Shown piece after piece: positions 1 to 8,383 of a stretch of 64,000 bases of DNA. The notes beneath the pieces were generated by a model. It had not been told where the DNA came from, searched no databases, and worked only from the letters and a program-made list of their open reading frames with translations. The DNA is from DASPJQ01 sp035299065 (lineage in GTDB: Bacteria > Bacteroidota > Bacteroidia > Flavobacteriales_D > UBA2798): assembly GCA_035299065.1 (NCBI GenBank), contig DATGXI010000077.1, positions 9,756 to 73,755 on the forward strand. The letters run 5' to 3'. The stretch's first letter is position 1, and each line of letters begins with the position of its first letter. The translations under genes were made by a program, and so were the position numbers.

Positions 1-705
1 CCATTTATACGAAAGTATGCCGAGCAAATGAATACGCTGCAGCTTGCCGATGATTTATTGAATGGGTTTAAATTCCTGAACCAGCAAAAGCAACTTTCAT
101 ACCTTGAAACTGCCGTTGACACGATTGTGAACAGGCACTATTTCCCCGTATTGAAAAAGGCTATAAACGAGGATAAGAAAATTGACATGGATAAGCTTGA
201 TCCCGGGCTCAAAAAATACTTTTTTAATCGCATTTATGAATTTCGCAGCCGCTGCATTGCGTTGCACAAAAAAACACTACGGCTAAATCCAAATTATATA
301 AATTCATATGCAAAATTAAGTGCTGTACTGGCCAAGTGGGAAAAATATGAGGAACTGATTGCCTTACAGGTGCGGTTGTCAAAAAATGAAACCTTTAAAA
401 AGCACACCATTGATTTCAACATTGCAGAGACCTATTTTGCCATGGGTAATAATAAAAAGGCAGCTGAGTATTTTATCAAAGGTCTCAAAGGTGTTGAGGT
501 AATTATGAAACGCATGAAACTAGTGCAAATTAATTTTGCCCAGGCTGGAAATGATTTTATGGTTGCGGCCATCAATACTTCCCGCAATGAACTTAAAGGC
601 AGTGTTGGTTTTTACATCAATAAATTCATGCGCGAATTTGCCAATAAACAACCGTTTGAAACCGTTCAGATACAGCAATTGTATAACATGATTACCTCAT
701 TGTAA
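1..705 (+). CDS. Conserved hypothetical protein with TPR-like helices, N-terminus outside window
   Basis: The reading frame is open from base 1, so the visible 234 codons are probably the C-terminal part of a longer protein; an internal ATG at 28 is a possible but unproven start. The text is helical and lysine-rich. Around residues 85-150 (counted from the ATG at 28) it has TPR-like features: LRLNPNYINSYAKLSAVLAK and later ETYFAMGNNKKAAEYFIKGL. No catalytic motif is visible. Its stop overlaps the start of the next gene in a TAATG junction, so it is translationally linked to the ketoacyl synthase operon. It may be a glycosyltransferase tail or a scaffold, but I do not recognise the family. Confidence 0.6.
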   Translation, partial: PFIRKYAEQMNTLQLADDLLNGFKFLNQQKQLSYLETAVDTIVNRHYFPVLKKAINEDKKIDMDKLDPGLKKYFFNRIYEFRSRCIALHKKTLRLNPNYINSYAKLSAVLAKWEKYEELIALQVRLSKNETFKKHTIDFNIAETYFAMGNNKKAAEYFIKGLKGVEVIMKRMKLVQINFAQAGNDFMVAAINTSRNELKGSVGFYINKFMREFANKQPFETVQIQQLYNMITSL

Positions 706-1715
706 TGGCTGCACGTATTGCACATATAAGTTATTACCTGCCGTCAACAGAATTTACAAATGATGAATTTTTTAAACTTTTTCCTGAGTTGAATGGCAAT
801 GCCAACCTTGAAAAAATTGGTGTAAGAAAAAGGGTTATATCCGCGCCTGGTGAAACAGCCAGTGATATGGCCGTTAAAGCAGCAAAAAAATTGTTTGATG
901 AACATCACATAAATCCAGCTGACATTGATTTTTTGCTTTATTCATCGCTTGACTTTGATTATAAAATGCCGGCAACATCATGTGTGATTCATGGGGAACT
1001 TGGGTTGAATTTCAATTGCGGAACCCTCGACCTGTCGCATGGTTGCAGCGCATATGTGTATGCACTTTCGGTTGCAAAAGGCCTGATTCAGTCAAACGGT
1101 GCAAAAAATGTGTTGTTGCTGACTGCTAACACGCTCACAAAAGACATTCACCCAAGAGATAAGGCATCGCGTTTTGTTTTTGGCGATGCGGCAGCCGCTA
1201 CGCTTATAACAGCAAGCGACTTGGGTGGAATACAGCATTGCGTTTTTGGGACTGATTCGGCCGGTTATCAAAAAATAATTGTAAAAGATGGAGGATCCCG
1301 AAATCCATTAAACGAAAAATCATTTGAGGAATTCAGCGATGAATTTGGAAACACCACCTCACGTGCCCAGTTTTTCATGGATGGTACTGGTGTATTTTTG
1401 TTTTCATTGAAACGAGTGCCTGTACTTGTAGCCGAAACACTCAAAAAAAATAATCTCGCCCAGGAAGACATAGACCTTTTCATTTTTCATCAGGCAAACC
1501 TGTATATGATTGGTACCATCACTAAAAAACTCAACATTCCACCTGAAAAAGTATTTAATAACATGCAGGAAATTGGTAATACGGTTGGTTCAACCATTCC
1601 TATTGCGCTTGCACAGGCCTTAGCTACAGGCATTTTGAAGAAGAATGCAAAGGTTATGCTCATTGGATTTGGAGTCGGTCTTTCACTCTCATCAACGGTT
1701 TTATACCTCGACTAA
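705..1715 (+). CDS. FabH-like 3-oxoacyl-ACP synthase III (first copy)
   Basis: A 336-residue protein of the thiolase-fold KAS III family, which condenses an acyl-CoA starter with malonyl-ACP. The triad is complete: Cys114 in LSHGCSAYVY, His262 in FIFHQAN and Asn292 in EIGNTVGST. Length matches FabH. It starts on the ATG of a TAATG overlap with the upstream gene. A carrier protein and a second KAS III follow at once, and a ketoreductase comes next, so it probably serves a dedicated short-chain acyl pathway rather than housekeeping fatty acid synthesis. A KAS III-like acyltransferase role, as known for some pyrrole pathways, is an alternative; the intact Cys favours condensation. Confidence 0.88.
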   Translation: MAARIAHISYYLPSTEFTNDEFFKLFPELNGNANLEKIGVRKRVISAPGETASDMAVKAAKKLFDEHHINPADIDFLLYSSLDFDYKMPATSCVIHGELGLNFNCGTLDLSHGCSAYVYALSVAKGLIQSNGAKNVLLLTANTLTKDIHPRDKASRFVFGDAAAATLITASDLGGIQHCVFGTDSAGYQKIIVKDGGSRNPLNEKSFEEFSDEFGNTTSRAQFFMDGTGVFLFSLKRVPVLVAETLKKNNLAQEDIDLFIFHQANLYMIGTITKKLNIPPEKVFNNMQEIGNTVGSTIPIALAQALATGILKKNAKVMLIGFGVGLSLSSTVLYLD

Positions 1716-1854
1716 GCAGGGTGTAATTGCCTTTTTATCAATAAATTAAATAGTTTTTCAGCACGTGTGGTTTAGCAACCCTATGCAATGCTTTCTACGC
1801 TTTTTGTGGCCACTTTTTGTTAACTTTAACGTCTCCTAAACAAATGAATACTAC
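1716..1854 (+). other. Intergenic gap inside the acyl operon
   Basis: This 139-base gap is the only sizeable one in an otherwise overlapping operon. It contains TAACTTTA at 1821-1828, one base off the Bacteroidetes -7 consensus TAnnTTTG, with T-rich TTG sequences upstream at poor spacing. A secondary promoter for the carrier protein gene is possible but weakly supported. No terminator-like hairpin was seen. Confidence 0.3.
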
Positions 1855-2091
1855 ATGGACACTCTAGCCGATTTTACTACCAAACTTGAAAAAGAATTTG
1901 AGGACCTTGAACCCGGAACGTTGAAGCCTGATACCAACATGCGCCAGATGCCAAACTGGAGTTCAATGCATGCACTCATCATTATAGCGCTTATTGATAC
2001 CGAGTATGATGTAAAGATAACGGGAGAGGACTTACGCAATTGCAATACTGTAAATGACGTATACAACATAACCAAATCGCGCGTGGCATAA
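1855..2091 (+). CDS. Acyl carrier protein of the KAS III operon
   Basis: A 78-residue acidic helical protein of ACP size. The phosphopantetheine site is probably Ser37 in NWSSMHAL, where the usual D-S-L/M reads S-S-M. The C-terminal half (ITGEDLRNCNTVNDVYNIT) follows the ACP helix III pattern. It sits between two KAS III genes, so it most likely holds the growing acyl chain for them and for the downstream dehydrogenase. Its stop overlaps the next start (TAATG). An ATG at 1844 lies in another frame that stops quickly, so 1855 is the start. Confidence 0.8.
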   Translation: MDTLADFTTKLEKEFEDLEPGTLKPDTNMRQMPNWSSMHALIIIALIDTEYDVKITGEDLRNCNTVNDVYNITKSRVA

Positions 2092-3143
2092 TGGCCTTTG
2101 TACAAACTCATCATTGTCGCATACGATCAATAGCTGCAGCGGTTCCGCCAAAAGTGGTGGAGAATAAAGATTATGAATGGCTGACAGTACCTGAGCGGGA
2201 ACTTTTCATTAAAACCACCGGAATTGCACGCAGGCACATGGCCGAGCCAGGTGTTTGCACCAGCGATTTATGCGTGGTTGCTGCCGAAAAAATTATAAGC
2301 GATTTGACTATTGACCGGCAAGAAATTGATTTACTTATTTTCGTTTCTCAATCACCTGATTATTTATTTCCCGCAACATCCATCATTATTCAAAACCGGT
2401 TAAACCTGGGCAAGCATGTAATGGCATTTGACATTTCGTTGGGTTGTAGCGGGTATGTGTATGGGTTGAGTGTAATAAGCAGTTTGATGGAAACGGGTAA
2501 ATTCAGGAAAGCATTTTTAATGGTAGGTGATATTTCAACCCACGCACAAAACTATAAAGACAAAAGTGCATATCCTTTATTTGGCGATGCCGGAACAACA
2601 ACCTTGCTTGAATACACTGAAAAAGGTGACATGAGCTTTGTGTTACACAGCGATGGATCGGGCTACAAAGCCATTATGAAGCCTGACGGAGGGGTACGAT
2701 CACCCATTACTGTAAAAAGTTTTGAAGAAAAGGAATACGAAGCAGGTGTTGTACGCACAACCAATAACATTCACATGAATGGATTGGATGTTTTTAATTT
2801 CTCAACTACCGAGGCACCAGCCAGCATTAAAGAATTATTTACAGAATGCCAGGTGACCAATGATGATATTGATTATTTTATTTTTCACCAGGCCAATAAA
2901 CTGATGAATGAAACCATACGCAAAAAACTGAAAATTGACGCGGCAAAAGTACCGTATAGTTTACAGGATTTTGGTAATACAAGTTCGGCATCTATTCCCA
3001 TTACCCTTGTACATTGCCTGCGTAACGAGTTAAAGAATTCAAAAAAGAAAATTTGCATGTCGGGTTTTGGTGTCGGTTTGTCATGGGCCAATGCCATTAT
3101 GGAACTTGATCATGTTCATTGTCCTGAAGTAATTATAGCATGA
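2091..3143 (+). CDS. FabH-like 3-oxoacyl-ACP synthase III (second copy)
   Basis: A 350-residue KAS III with an intact triad: Cys119 in ISLGCSGYVYG, His266 in FIFHQANK and Asn296 in DFGNTSSA. It shares the fold and motif order of the first copy, but the two differ widely over most of their length, so this is an old divergence rather than a recent duplication. Two KAS III enzymes around one carrier suggest two condensation steps or different starter specificities. It overlaps the carrier upstream (TAATG) and the dehydrogenase downstream by four bases (ATGA), so the proteins are probably made in step. Confidence 0.88.
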   Translation: MAFVQTHHCRIRSIAAAVPPKVVENKDYEWLTVPERELFIKTTGIARRHMAEPGVCTSDLCVVAAEKIISDLTIDRQEIDLLIFVSQSPDYLFPATSIIIQNRLNLGKHVMAFDISLGCSGYVYGLSVISSLMETGKFRKAFLMVGDISTHAQNYKDKSAYPLFGDAGTTTLLEYTEKGDMSFVLHSDGSGYKAIMKPDGGVRSPITVKSFEEKEYEAGVVRTTNNIHMNGLDVFNFSTTEAPASIKELFTECQVTNDDIDYFIFHQANKLMNETIRKKLKIDAAKVPYSLQDFGNTSSASIPITLVHCLRNELKNSKKKICMSGFGVGLSWANAIMELDHVHCPEVIIA

Positions 3144-3886
3144 ACGAAAAAGCACTAAGCGGAAAAACCATTTTAATAACAGGTGCCTCTTCGGGCATTG
3201 GCATACAGGTTGCCATTGATTGTAGTAAACAGGGAGCAACGTTAATTATCACAGGACGTGATGAAAAACGCCTGAAAGAAACGCTTGACCAGCTTGACGG
3301 AACGGGGCACCAGCAATTTACTGCGAATTTGATTGATGAAAACGAAGTAAAAACATTTGTAAGTAAACTTCCAAAGTTAAATGGGCTTGTACATTGTGCT
3401 GGTGTACTGAATTCTTACCCCATTAAATTTTTAACGCAGCAAAAAATACGTGAAACGTTTTCGGCTAATTTTGATATGGTTGTAATGTTGGTTGCCCAAC
3501 TCGCAACGCAAAAGAAAATTGAAAAGCACGCCTCGTTTGTGTGGATGTCGTCCATATCAGGACAATATCCGCATAAAGGAAATTCGTTGTATTGTGCATC
3601 AAAAGCAGCGCTTGAAACGTTTTCAAAAACAGTAGCCCAGGAATTTGAGCATTTGTTTTTGCGAAGTAATTGTATTTGCCCTGCCATGATCAAAACACCC
3701 ATGTACGATAAAGCCGAAGAAGGAATGAGCAAGCAATTAATGGATGAACATATTGCAAAATATCCCCTGGGCGTTGGTTACCCTGCCGATGTAGCTGAAA
3801 TGGCCATTTTCCTCTTGTCGGAAAAAAGCCGTTGGGTACAGGGTGAGAGTATTCGTATGGATGGTGGTTTTATGCTTTCAAAATAA
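3140..3886 (+). CDS. Short-chain dehydrogenase/reductase, FabG-like ketoreductase
   Basis: A 248-residue classical SDR. The Rossmann glycine motif TGASSGIG is at residues 14-21. The catalytic residues fall at their canonical numbers: Asn110, Ser138, Tyr151 and Lys155 in YCASK. The C-terminal WVQGESIRMDGGF is typical of FabG-type enzymes. Placed after KAS III-ACP-KAS III, it most likely reduces the beta-ketoacyl-ACP product to a beta-hydroxyacyl-ACP. It overlaps the upstream gene by four bases and the downstream gene by one. NAD(P)H preference cannot be read safely. Confidence 0.85.
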   Translation: MNEKALSGKTILITGASSGIGIQVAIDCSKQGATLIITGRDEKRLKETLDQLDGTGHQQFTANLIDENEVKTFVSKLPKLNGLVHCAGVLNSYPIKFLTQQKIRETFSANFDMVVMLVAQLATQKKIEKHASFVWMSSISGQYPHKGNSLYCASKAALETFSKTVAQEFEHLFLRSNCICPAMIKTPMYDKAEEGMSKQLMDEHIAKYPLGVGYPADVAEMAIFLLSEKSRWVQGESIRMDGGFMLSK

Positions 3887-4818
3887 TGAGTGAACAAAAA
3901 AAAATATCAATTGTTATACCTGTTTACAATTCGGCAGGTTCGCTTGTTGAGCTTGCTGACCGTATACACGCCACACTAATGCCATTAAAATACAGGTACG
4001 AAGTTTTAATGGTTGATGATTGCAGTAAAGACAATAGCTGGGAAATTATTTTACGGGTTAAAGAAAAATATCCTGATCACGTTAAAGGGGTTCAGCTTGG
4101 TCGTAACGCTGGCCAACACATGGCTATAATTTGCGGACTAAACCTGACAGATGGTGATTTGATTATTACAATGGACGATGACCTTCAGCATCCACCTGAG
4201 GAAATCCCAAAAATGATTGCTAAATGGGAAGAAACCGGCTACGATGTGGTTTATGGTTTGTACAACACAACCAAAGGACATGGGAAGGCGCGTGGAATGG
4301 CCAGTAATTTTGTAAAAAAAACATCCACAAAATTTAGTGATAATTCATTCGGAAGCGGGTCTTCTTTCAGGTTGCTCTCACGTAAATTAATTGATAAATT
4401 AATACGCTACCCGCAACAATTTGTTTTTATTGATGAAATTATATACTGGTATACAACAAAGGTAACTGGAATTGAAGTAAAGCATGAGCCAAGAAAATTT
4501 GGTAAGTCCAATTACAATTGGTTTAAATTGTTCAGGCTTTACTTGCACATAGTTGTTCATTTTACGGCCCTGCCGTTGCAACTAATGATCTGGGGCGGAC
4601 TCATTCTTTCGGTTTTGTCATTTATGGTTGGTGTGTTTTTTATTGTGAAAAAGCTATTTTTTAATGTTCCTGTTGAAGGGTATACCTCGTTAATGGTGGT
4701 TATTACGTTTTCTACCAGTTTAATGCTTGTGTGTTTTGGAACAATTGGGAGGTATATTTACCAGGTTCACCAGAATCAAAATGGAAAACCGCCTTACACG
4801 ATCAGGGAGGTTATTTAA
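3886..4818 (+). CDS. GT2 family glycosyltransferase with two C-terminal membrane helices
   Basis: A 310-residue protein of the DPM1/GtrB-like branch of GT2. The N-terminal ISIVIPVYNSAGSL opens the GT-A fold, VDDCSKDNS follows, and the metal-binding acidic motif is D97-D99 in ITMDDDLQHPPEE. Two hydrophobic helices lie near residues 235-260 and 270-295, the usual anchor of enzymes that load a sugar onto polyprenyl phosphate at the inner face of the cytoplasmic membrane. In this operon it probably supplies the sugar that carries the acyl group. The donor sugar is unknown. Confidence 0.85.
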   Translation: MSEQKKISIVIPVYNSAGSLVELADRIHATLMPLKYRYEVLMVDDCSKDNSWEIILRVKEKYPDHVKGVQLGRNAGQHMAIICGLNLTDGDLIITMDDDLQHPPEEIPKMIAKWEETGYDVVYGLYNTTKGHGKARGMASNFVKKTSTKFSDNSFGSGSSFRLLSRKLIDKLIRYPQQFVFIDEIIYWYTTKVTGIEVKHEPRKFGKSNYNWFKLFRLYLHIVVHFTALPLQLMIWGGLILSVLSFMVGVFFIVKKLFFNVPVEGYTSLMVVITFSTSLMLVCFGTIGRYIYQVHQNQNGKPPYTIREVI

Positions 4819-4819
4819 A

Positions 4820-5470
4820 ATGATCATTAAAGGTTATAATATCACCTTGAAGCGATTGGTGCATGAGGATATTGAAATGGTTCGCCAATGGCGCAACTCG
4901 CAGGCTGTTTCACGTTTTATGGAAATTCGGGAAGAAATTACACCCCTTCAGCAGGAAGAATGGTTTAAAAAAATCGATACTATTCATAATAATTACTTCC
5001 TTATCATTGAAAATCACACCCCCGTGGGCTTAATTTATGGAGCTGAAATTGATTGGGAAAAAGGCATTACTGGCAATGGCGGAATATTTTTGGCACAGGA
5101 GCAGTATTTTAATTCTGACATTCCTATAAGAGCAACTTTTTTAATTATTGATACCGGAGTGTTGCTTGGTTTAAAAACGCAATATGTGAAAGTATTAAAT
5201 GATAACTACAGGGCTAAATTTTTCAATAAAAAACTTGGTTATAAACTTTTACAAGGCGAAGAAAAAAACTATAATCAAAAATATTACCTTGAAGCAAATC
5301 ACTATCTTGCCAGTGCAAAAGCCTTAAAAAAGGCCATGAATTTCAGTGAATCCGAATTGATTGAGATTGTTATTGATAATCCTGACCACCCGGTTTCAAA
5401 AAATATCATTTCGACCTGTCAAAAAAAAGTAAACCAGGAAGTCAACCGCTTAAAATTAATTTTCATATGA
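4820..5470 (+). CDS. GNAT-like N-acyltransferase with C-terminal extension
   Basis: The start at 4820 gives 216 residues. It was chosen because it follows the glycosyltransferase stop by one base, has AGGGAGG at 4804-4810 as an unusually good ribosome site for this group, and begins the domain with MIIKGYNITLKRLVHED. The EDIEMVRQWRNSQAVSRFM stretch is typical of RimJ/PseH-like GNAT enzymes, which acylate amino groups including those of amino sugars. About 50 residues beyond the domain are lysine-rich and unrecognised. In context it may move the short acyl group from a thioester to an amino sugar; this is inference. Confidence 0.65.
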   Translation: MIIKGYNITLKRLVHEDIEMVRQWRNSQAVSRFMEIREEITPLQQEEWFKKIDTIHNNYFLIIENHTPVGLIYGAEIDWEKGITGNGGIFLAQEQYFNSDIPIRATFLIIDTGVLLGLKTQYVKVLNDNYRAKFFNKKLGYKLLQGEEKNYNQKYYLEANHYLASAKALKKAMNFSESELIEIVIDNPDHPVSKNIISTCQKKVNQEVNRLKLIFI

Positions 5471-6204
5471 GTAACGTTGAAAAAATATGGTATTCCTATA
5501 AAGGTAAACACTATCACGGTGGCTTGCCCGCTTTTTTTGATTCGGCTCAATATAGTTGGACACAATTGTTGGAGAATAATTACGACATTATAAGTAATGA
5601 GGTAATGAATTATTTGAATGGTGACAAGACCGAACTGATATCGTACTATAATAATAAAATTACTTCGCATAAAAATGCATGGCAAATATTGACATTTAAG
5701 TTTTGGGGTGTAGACATGCCCAAAACTCAAAAGTCATTACCTATAACAAATGGTTTACTGAATTCAATTCCAGGGATCATTTCTTCATCAATAAGTATAT
5801 TAGAGCCGCAAACGGCTATACACCCACACTTTGGTGACTCCAATACGTTTATACGATGCCATTTTGGAATTGATGTGCCGGCAGGCCTGCCCCAATGCGG
5901 CATTAAAGTTAATGGTATTGATAAATCCTGGAACAATGGCAAATTGCTAATGCTATGTGACGCGCATGAACACAGTACCTGGAATAAAACCAATCAAAGA
6001 CGCGTGATTATATTATTTGACGTCTTGCACGAACAATATTTGCCATATAAAAAATCAATTTGTATTAATGGTCTTGCTCTTATTTGGATTCAACAAAAAA
6101 AGGCTTCGTCAAAATTTATAAATAAGCTGCCGGGATTTATGCAAGGTATACTTATGCGATTAAAACGTGTTCAGTATTATGTTTTTGGATTAAGTTGGAA
6201 ATAG
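5467..6204 (+). CDS. Aspartyl/asparaginyl beta-hydroxylase-family (LpxO-like) oxygenase
   Basis: A 245-residue protein of the 2-oxoglutarate/Fe(II) oxygenase family that includes AspH and the lipid A hydroxylase LpxO. The family layout is visible: HPHFGDSNTFIRCHFGI with a probable iron ligand at His121, then HEHSTWN with the second ligand at His169, then RRVIILFDV with Arg179 placed to bind 2-oxoglutarate. The start overlaps the upstream stop by four bases (ATGA). In this acyl-sugar operon the likely substrate is an acyl chain or sugar intermediate rather than a protein, but the sequence does not decide. Confidence 0.78.
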   Translation: MSNVEKIWYSYKGKHYHGGLPAFFDSAQYSWTQLLENNYDIISNEVMNYLNGDKTELISYYNNKITSHKNAWQILTFKFWGVDMPKTQKSLPITNGLLNSIPGIISSSISILEPQTAIHPHFGDSNTFIRCHFGIDVPAGLPQCGIKVNGIDKSWNNGKLLMLCDAHEHSTWNKTNQRRVIILFDVLHEQYLPYKKSICINGLALIWIQQKKASSKFINKLPGFMQGILMRLKRVQYYVFGLSWK

Positions 6205-6255
6205 AAAAAATGTGGTTTGAATTTTCAAAAATTAAAAGAAAATACATGATGGTGT

Positions 6256-7197
6256 TCAATCTTCAAAATTAGCTTTGCGCAAAACCCACTCCAAAAATTT
6301 ATGCTTAAATCCTTTAACCTCGGCTTTTTTCCTTGCTTTTCTTTTTTTACCAAATTGTTTTATGTCAACGCTAAACATAATTGGATAACTGAAAGTAGGA
6401 TTCCAAAACCATTTGAAATGCCTGCGTATAAACCCAAGTTCGCTACCCGGAAATTTTGAAATATCCATATTTGGCTTTAGGGTTGTAAGCATCTTCTTAA
6501 AAGAACGGTAGTTCTCCTTTTTGGTTTTTTTATCACCCCATTCTTTATACAATTCCATTCCGATGTGAAAAGTCAATGCCTTTTCGGTATACAAAACGGG
6601 GTTTTGTGCAACTGTGAACAGATTGTAAAAAAGATCATTTCCGGCAGGAGGAACACCAAGACAAACGTTTTCAGCAGCAAATTTATCAATAAGCGATGCC
6701 TTAAAAACAAACGTATCATATCCACCATGTGATTTACCTGCCTCAGTAATCAAATTTGTATAATCAAAATGGTCAAGGTATTTTTGGCTTACGCGCCTGC
6801 GGTTTATGATAATGGCGTCATGACCACTTTTCATAAGCTTGTCCACAACAGTGTAAAAATGTTCAGTTGGTATAATATCAATATTAGTAAATATCACATT
6901 ATCACAGGAAAGACTTGGGCCAATTTCTTTTAAAAAGGGAATAAGGTAGGGTAAAGCCTTATATTGTTCAAAGCCTGGTTTTCTGTTTAAGGCATGGTCG
7001 GTATACACAAACCGGCTACATGGAAGTTCGGCCTTACCGTGTTCAAAAGCGCTGAACTCAATAAAGTTTACGTCAACCGTTTTTGCTGTACTGGCCAATG
7101 CAAACTTAATACCTTCAAAAGTAATTTTTTGTATTTTATTAACCGAAGGGTTTTCCTTTTCGGATACGGTATTTAGTATGTGAGTAAAGGATGTCAA
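6256..7197 (-). CDS. Glycosyltransferase-like protein (putative nucleotide-sugar fold), TTG start
   Basis: A 313-residue protein on the opposite strand to its neighbours. It has an acidic TNIDIIP motif near residue 104 after a strand (CDNVIFTNIDI), a GGYDTFVFK stretch and a GNDLFYNLF helix, which together resemble GT-A-like transferases, though I cannot name a family. The C-terminus is strongly basic (KQFGKKRKARKKAEVKGFK), perhaps for membrane-surface contact. The frame opens just after a stop, with TTG at 7195-7197 as first usable start; the next ATG would remove over 100 residues. It shares a divergent intergenic region with the sulfotransferase. Confidence 0.5.
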   Translation of the reverse strand: MTSFTHILNTVSEKENPSVNKIQKITFEGIKFALASTAKTVDVNFIEFSAFEHGKAELPCSRFVYTDHALNRKPGFEQYKALPYLIPFLKEIGPSLSCDNVIFTNIDIIPTEHFYTVVDKLMKSGHDAIIINRRRVSQKYLDHFDYTNLITEAGKSHGGYDTFVFKASLIDKFAAENVCLGVPPAGNDLFYNLFTVAQNPVLYTEKALTFHIGMELYKEWGDKKTKKENYRSFKKMLTTLKPNMDISKFPGSELGFIRRHFKWFWNPTFSYPIMFSVDIKQFGKKRKARKKAEVKGFKHKFLEWVLRKANFED

Positions 7198-7380
7198 AAC
7201 TTAAGCCGCTAATTTAGTGTTTTTTGGCTTAACAAACGAACCTTCTTCCTTGTTCTTATGAAAGCTATTTGTGATTTTTGGACTATTAGTGCAAAGCCTT
7301 TACTTGTATAGCTGGCATACACCTTTAAAAAGGACAAATTGCTATATAAGCCTGTTACGCTCAACTATACAAACAAACCG

Positions 7381-7388
7381 TATATTTG
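7381..7388 (+). promoter_or_regulatory. Bacteroidetes -7 promoter element of the sulfotransferase gene
   Basis: TATATTTG is an exact TAnnTTTG match that ends six bases before the ATG at 7395. Transcription would begin almost on the start codon, predicting a leaderless or nearly leaderless mRNA. A weak TGTTA at 7353-7357 lies at about the right distance for the -33 element. The rest of the 7198-7394 divergent gap shows no other clear signal. Confidence 0.55.
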
Positions 7389-7394
7389 TGTTTT

Positions 7395-8273
7395 ATGAGC
7401 AATGCTATTCAATACCTGGGAATGAACATTGAACGGTTATGTGATGAAAACATCGTACCTGACCTTTCTCAACGAGTCCTTAAATCAGCAAAAAATCGGG
7501 TGTTGCCTTCTTTTTTTATTGCAGGTGTTGAAAAATGCGGTACATCTTCACTTTTCCATTATCTTTTACAACATCGTTCCATTATTCCGCCACAACGTAA
7601 GGATACATATTTTTTTTCCAATAATAACCGTTATAACAAGGGCATTGAATTTTATCGTGCTTTTTTCGCGCATAAGTATTACAAGAAGTTGGCAGAATTG
7701 CGGAGAGGAAACAAGACAATAACGCTTGACAGTACTGCAATATATTTTGATTATCCACAGGTGCCCCAGCGTATTCATAGCATGTTTCCCAACACAAAAG
7801 TAATTTTAATGTTGCGTGAACCGGTTTCGCGAACATATTCAAATTACAACATGGCGGTAAAATTCGGGTTTGAAACGTTGCCTTTTGAAAAAGCCATTGA
7901 AATGGAAGAGGAAAGGGTAAAATGGTTCGAAAACTCGGTATACAATAAAGGGCATAATTTTGCCTTTCAACGTGTTATTTATAAATCCCGGAGTGAGTAT
8001 ATAAACTACTTGCCCAATTGGAAAAACGTATTTGGCGACAATTTATACATTGAATTTGCCGAAAATTTATCGGCCAAACCACAGGAAACTTTTAATGGTG
8101 TGCTGGATTTTTTAGGACTTAAACACCAAACTGTAAACTTTGAAAAACTCAATGAGGGAAGTTACAAGTCTAAGATGGATGAGGGAACAAAGCAAAAATT
8201 AACCGAACATTTCAGGCCACTTAATGAAAAACTGGCGTCTTATTTAGGGCGGGAATTGCCTTGGAAACAATAA
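7395..8273 (+). CDS. PAPS-dependent sulfotransferase
   Basis: The ATG at 7395 gives 292 residues; an ATG at 7422 is an alternative if transcription begins inside the first codons. The 5'-phosphosulfate loop is AGVEKCGTSSLFHYL and the 3'-phosphate motif is VILMLREPVSRTYSNY, the two signatures of the sulfotransferase family (PF00685-like), with Arg and Ser in the expected places. The enzyme transfers sulfate from PAPS to a hydroxyl or amino group. With glycosyltransferases on both sides, a surface glycan or glycolipid is the likely acceptor. Low-GC text in the first half matches its neighbours. Confidence 0.85.
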   Translation: MSNAIQYLGMNIERLCDENIVPDLSQRVLKSAKNRVLPSFFIAGVEKCGTSSLFHYLLQHRSIIPPQRKDTYFFSNNNRYNKGIEFYRAFFAHKYYKKLAELRRGNKTITLDSTAIYFDYPQVPQRIHSMFPNTKVILMLREPVSRTYSNYNMAVKFGFETLPFEKAIEMEEERVKWFENSVYNKGHNFAFQRVIYKSRSEYINYLPNWKNVFGDNLYIEFAENLSAKPQETFNGVLDFLGLKHQTVNFEKLNEGSYKSKMDEGTKQKLTEHFRPLNEKLASYLGRELPWKQ

Positions 8274-8371
8274 TGAATTTCTTATTTAAACACAAATTGT
8301 ATGAATTACTCAGATTTTCTGATACCTTAAGTCTGCAATTTTCGCATAGCCACCATAGCCATAAATTTTAT

Positions 8372-8379
8372 TATATTTG
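8372..8379 (+). promoter_or_regulatory. Bacteroidetes -7 promoter element of the MBOAT-SGNH gene
   Basis: TATATTTG matches TAnnTTTG exactly and ends four bases before the ATG at 8384, so transcription should begin at or within the first codon. No good TTG was found at the usual -33 distance. The signal marks the probable start of the halopyrrole operon. The preceding 8274-8371 stretch holds no gene or hairpin that I can see. Confidence 0.5.
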
Positions 8380-8383
8380 ATCA

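Noticed and set aside
705..3886. Aryl polyene or flexirubin cluster
   Set aside because: Those need KS/CLF pairs, several dehydratases, an ammonia lyase and lolA-like export genes; here only KAS III, one carrier and one reductase are present.
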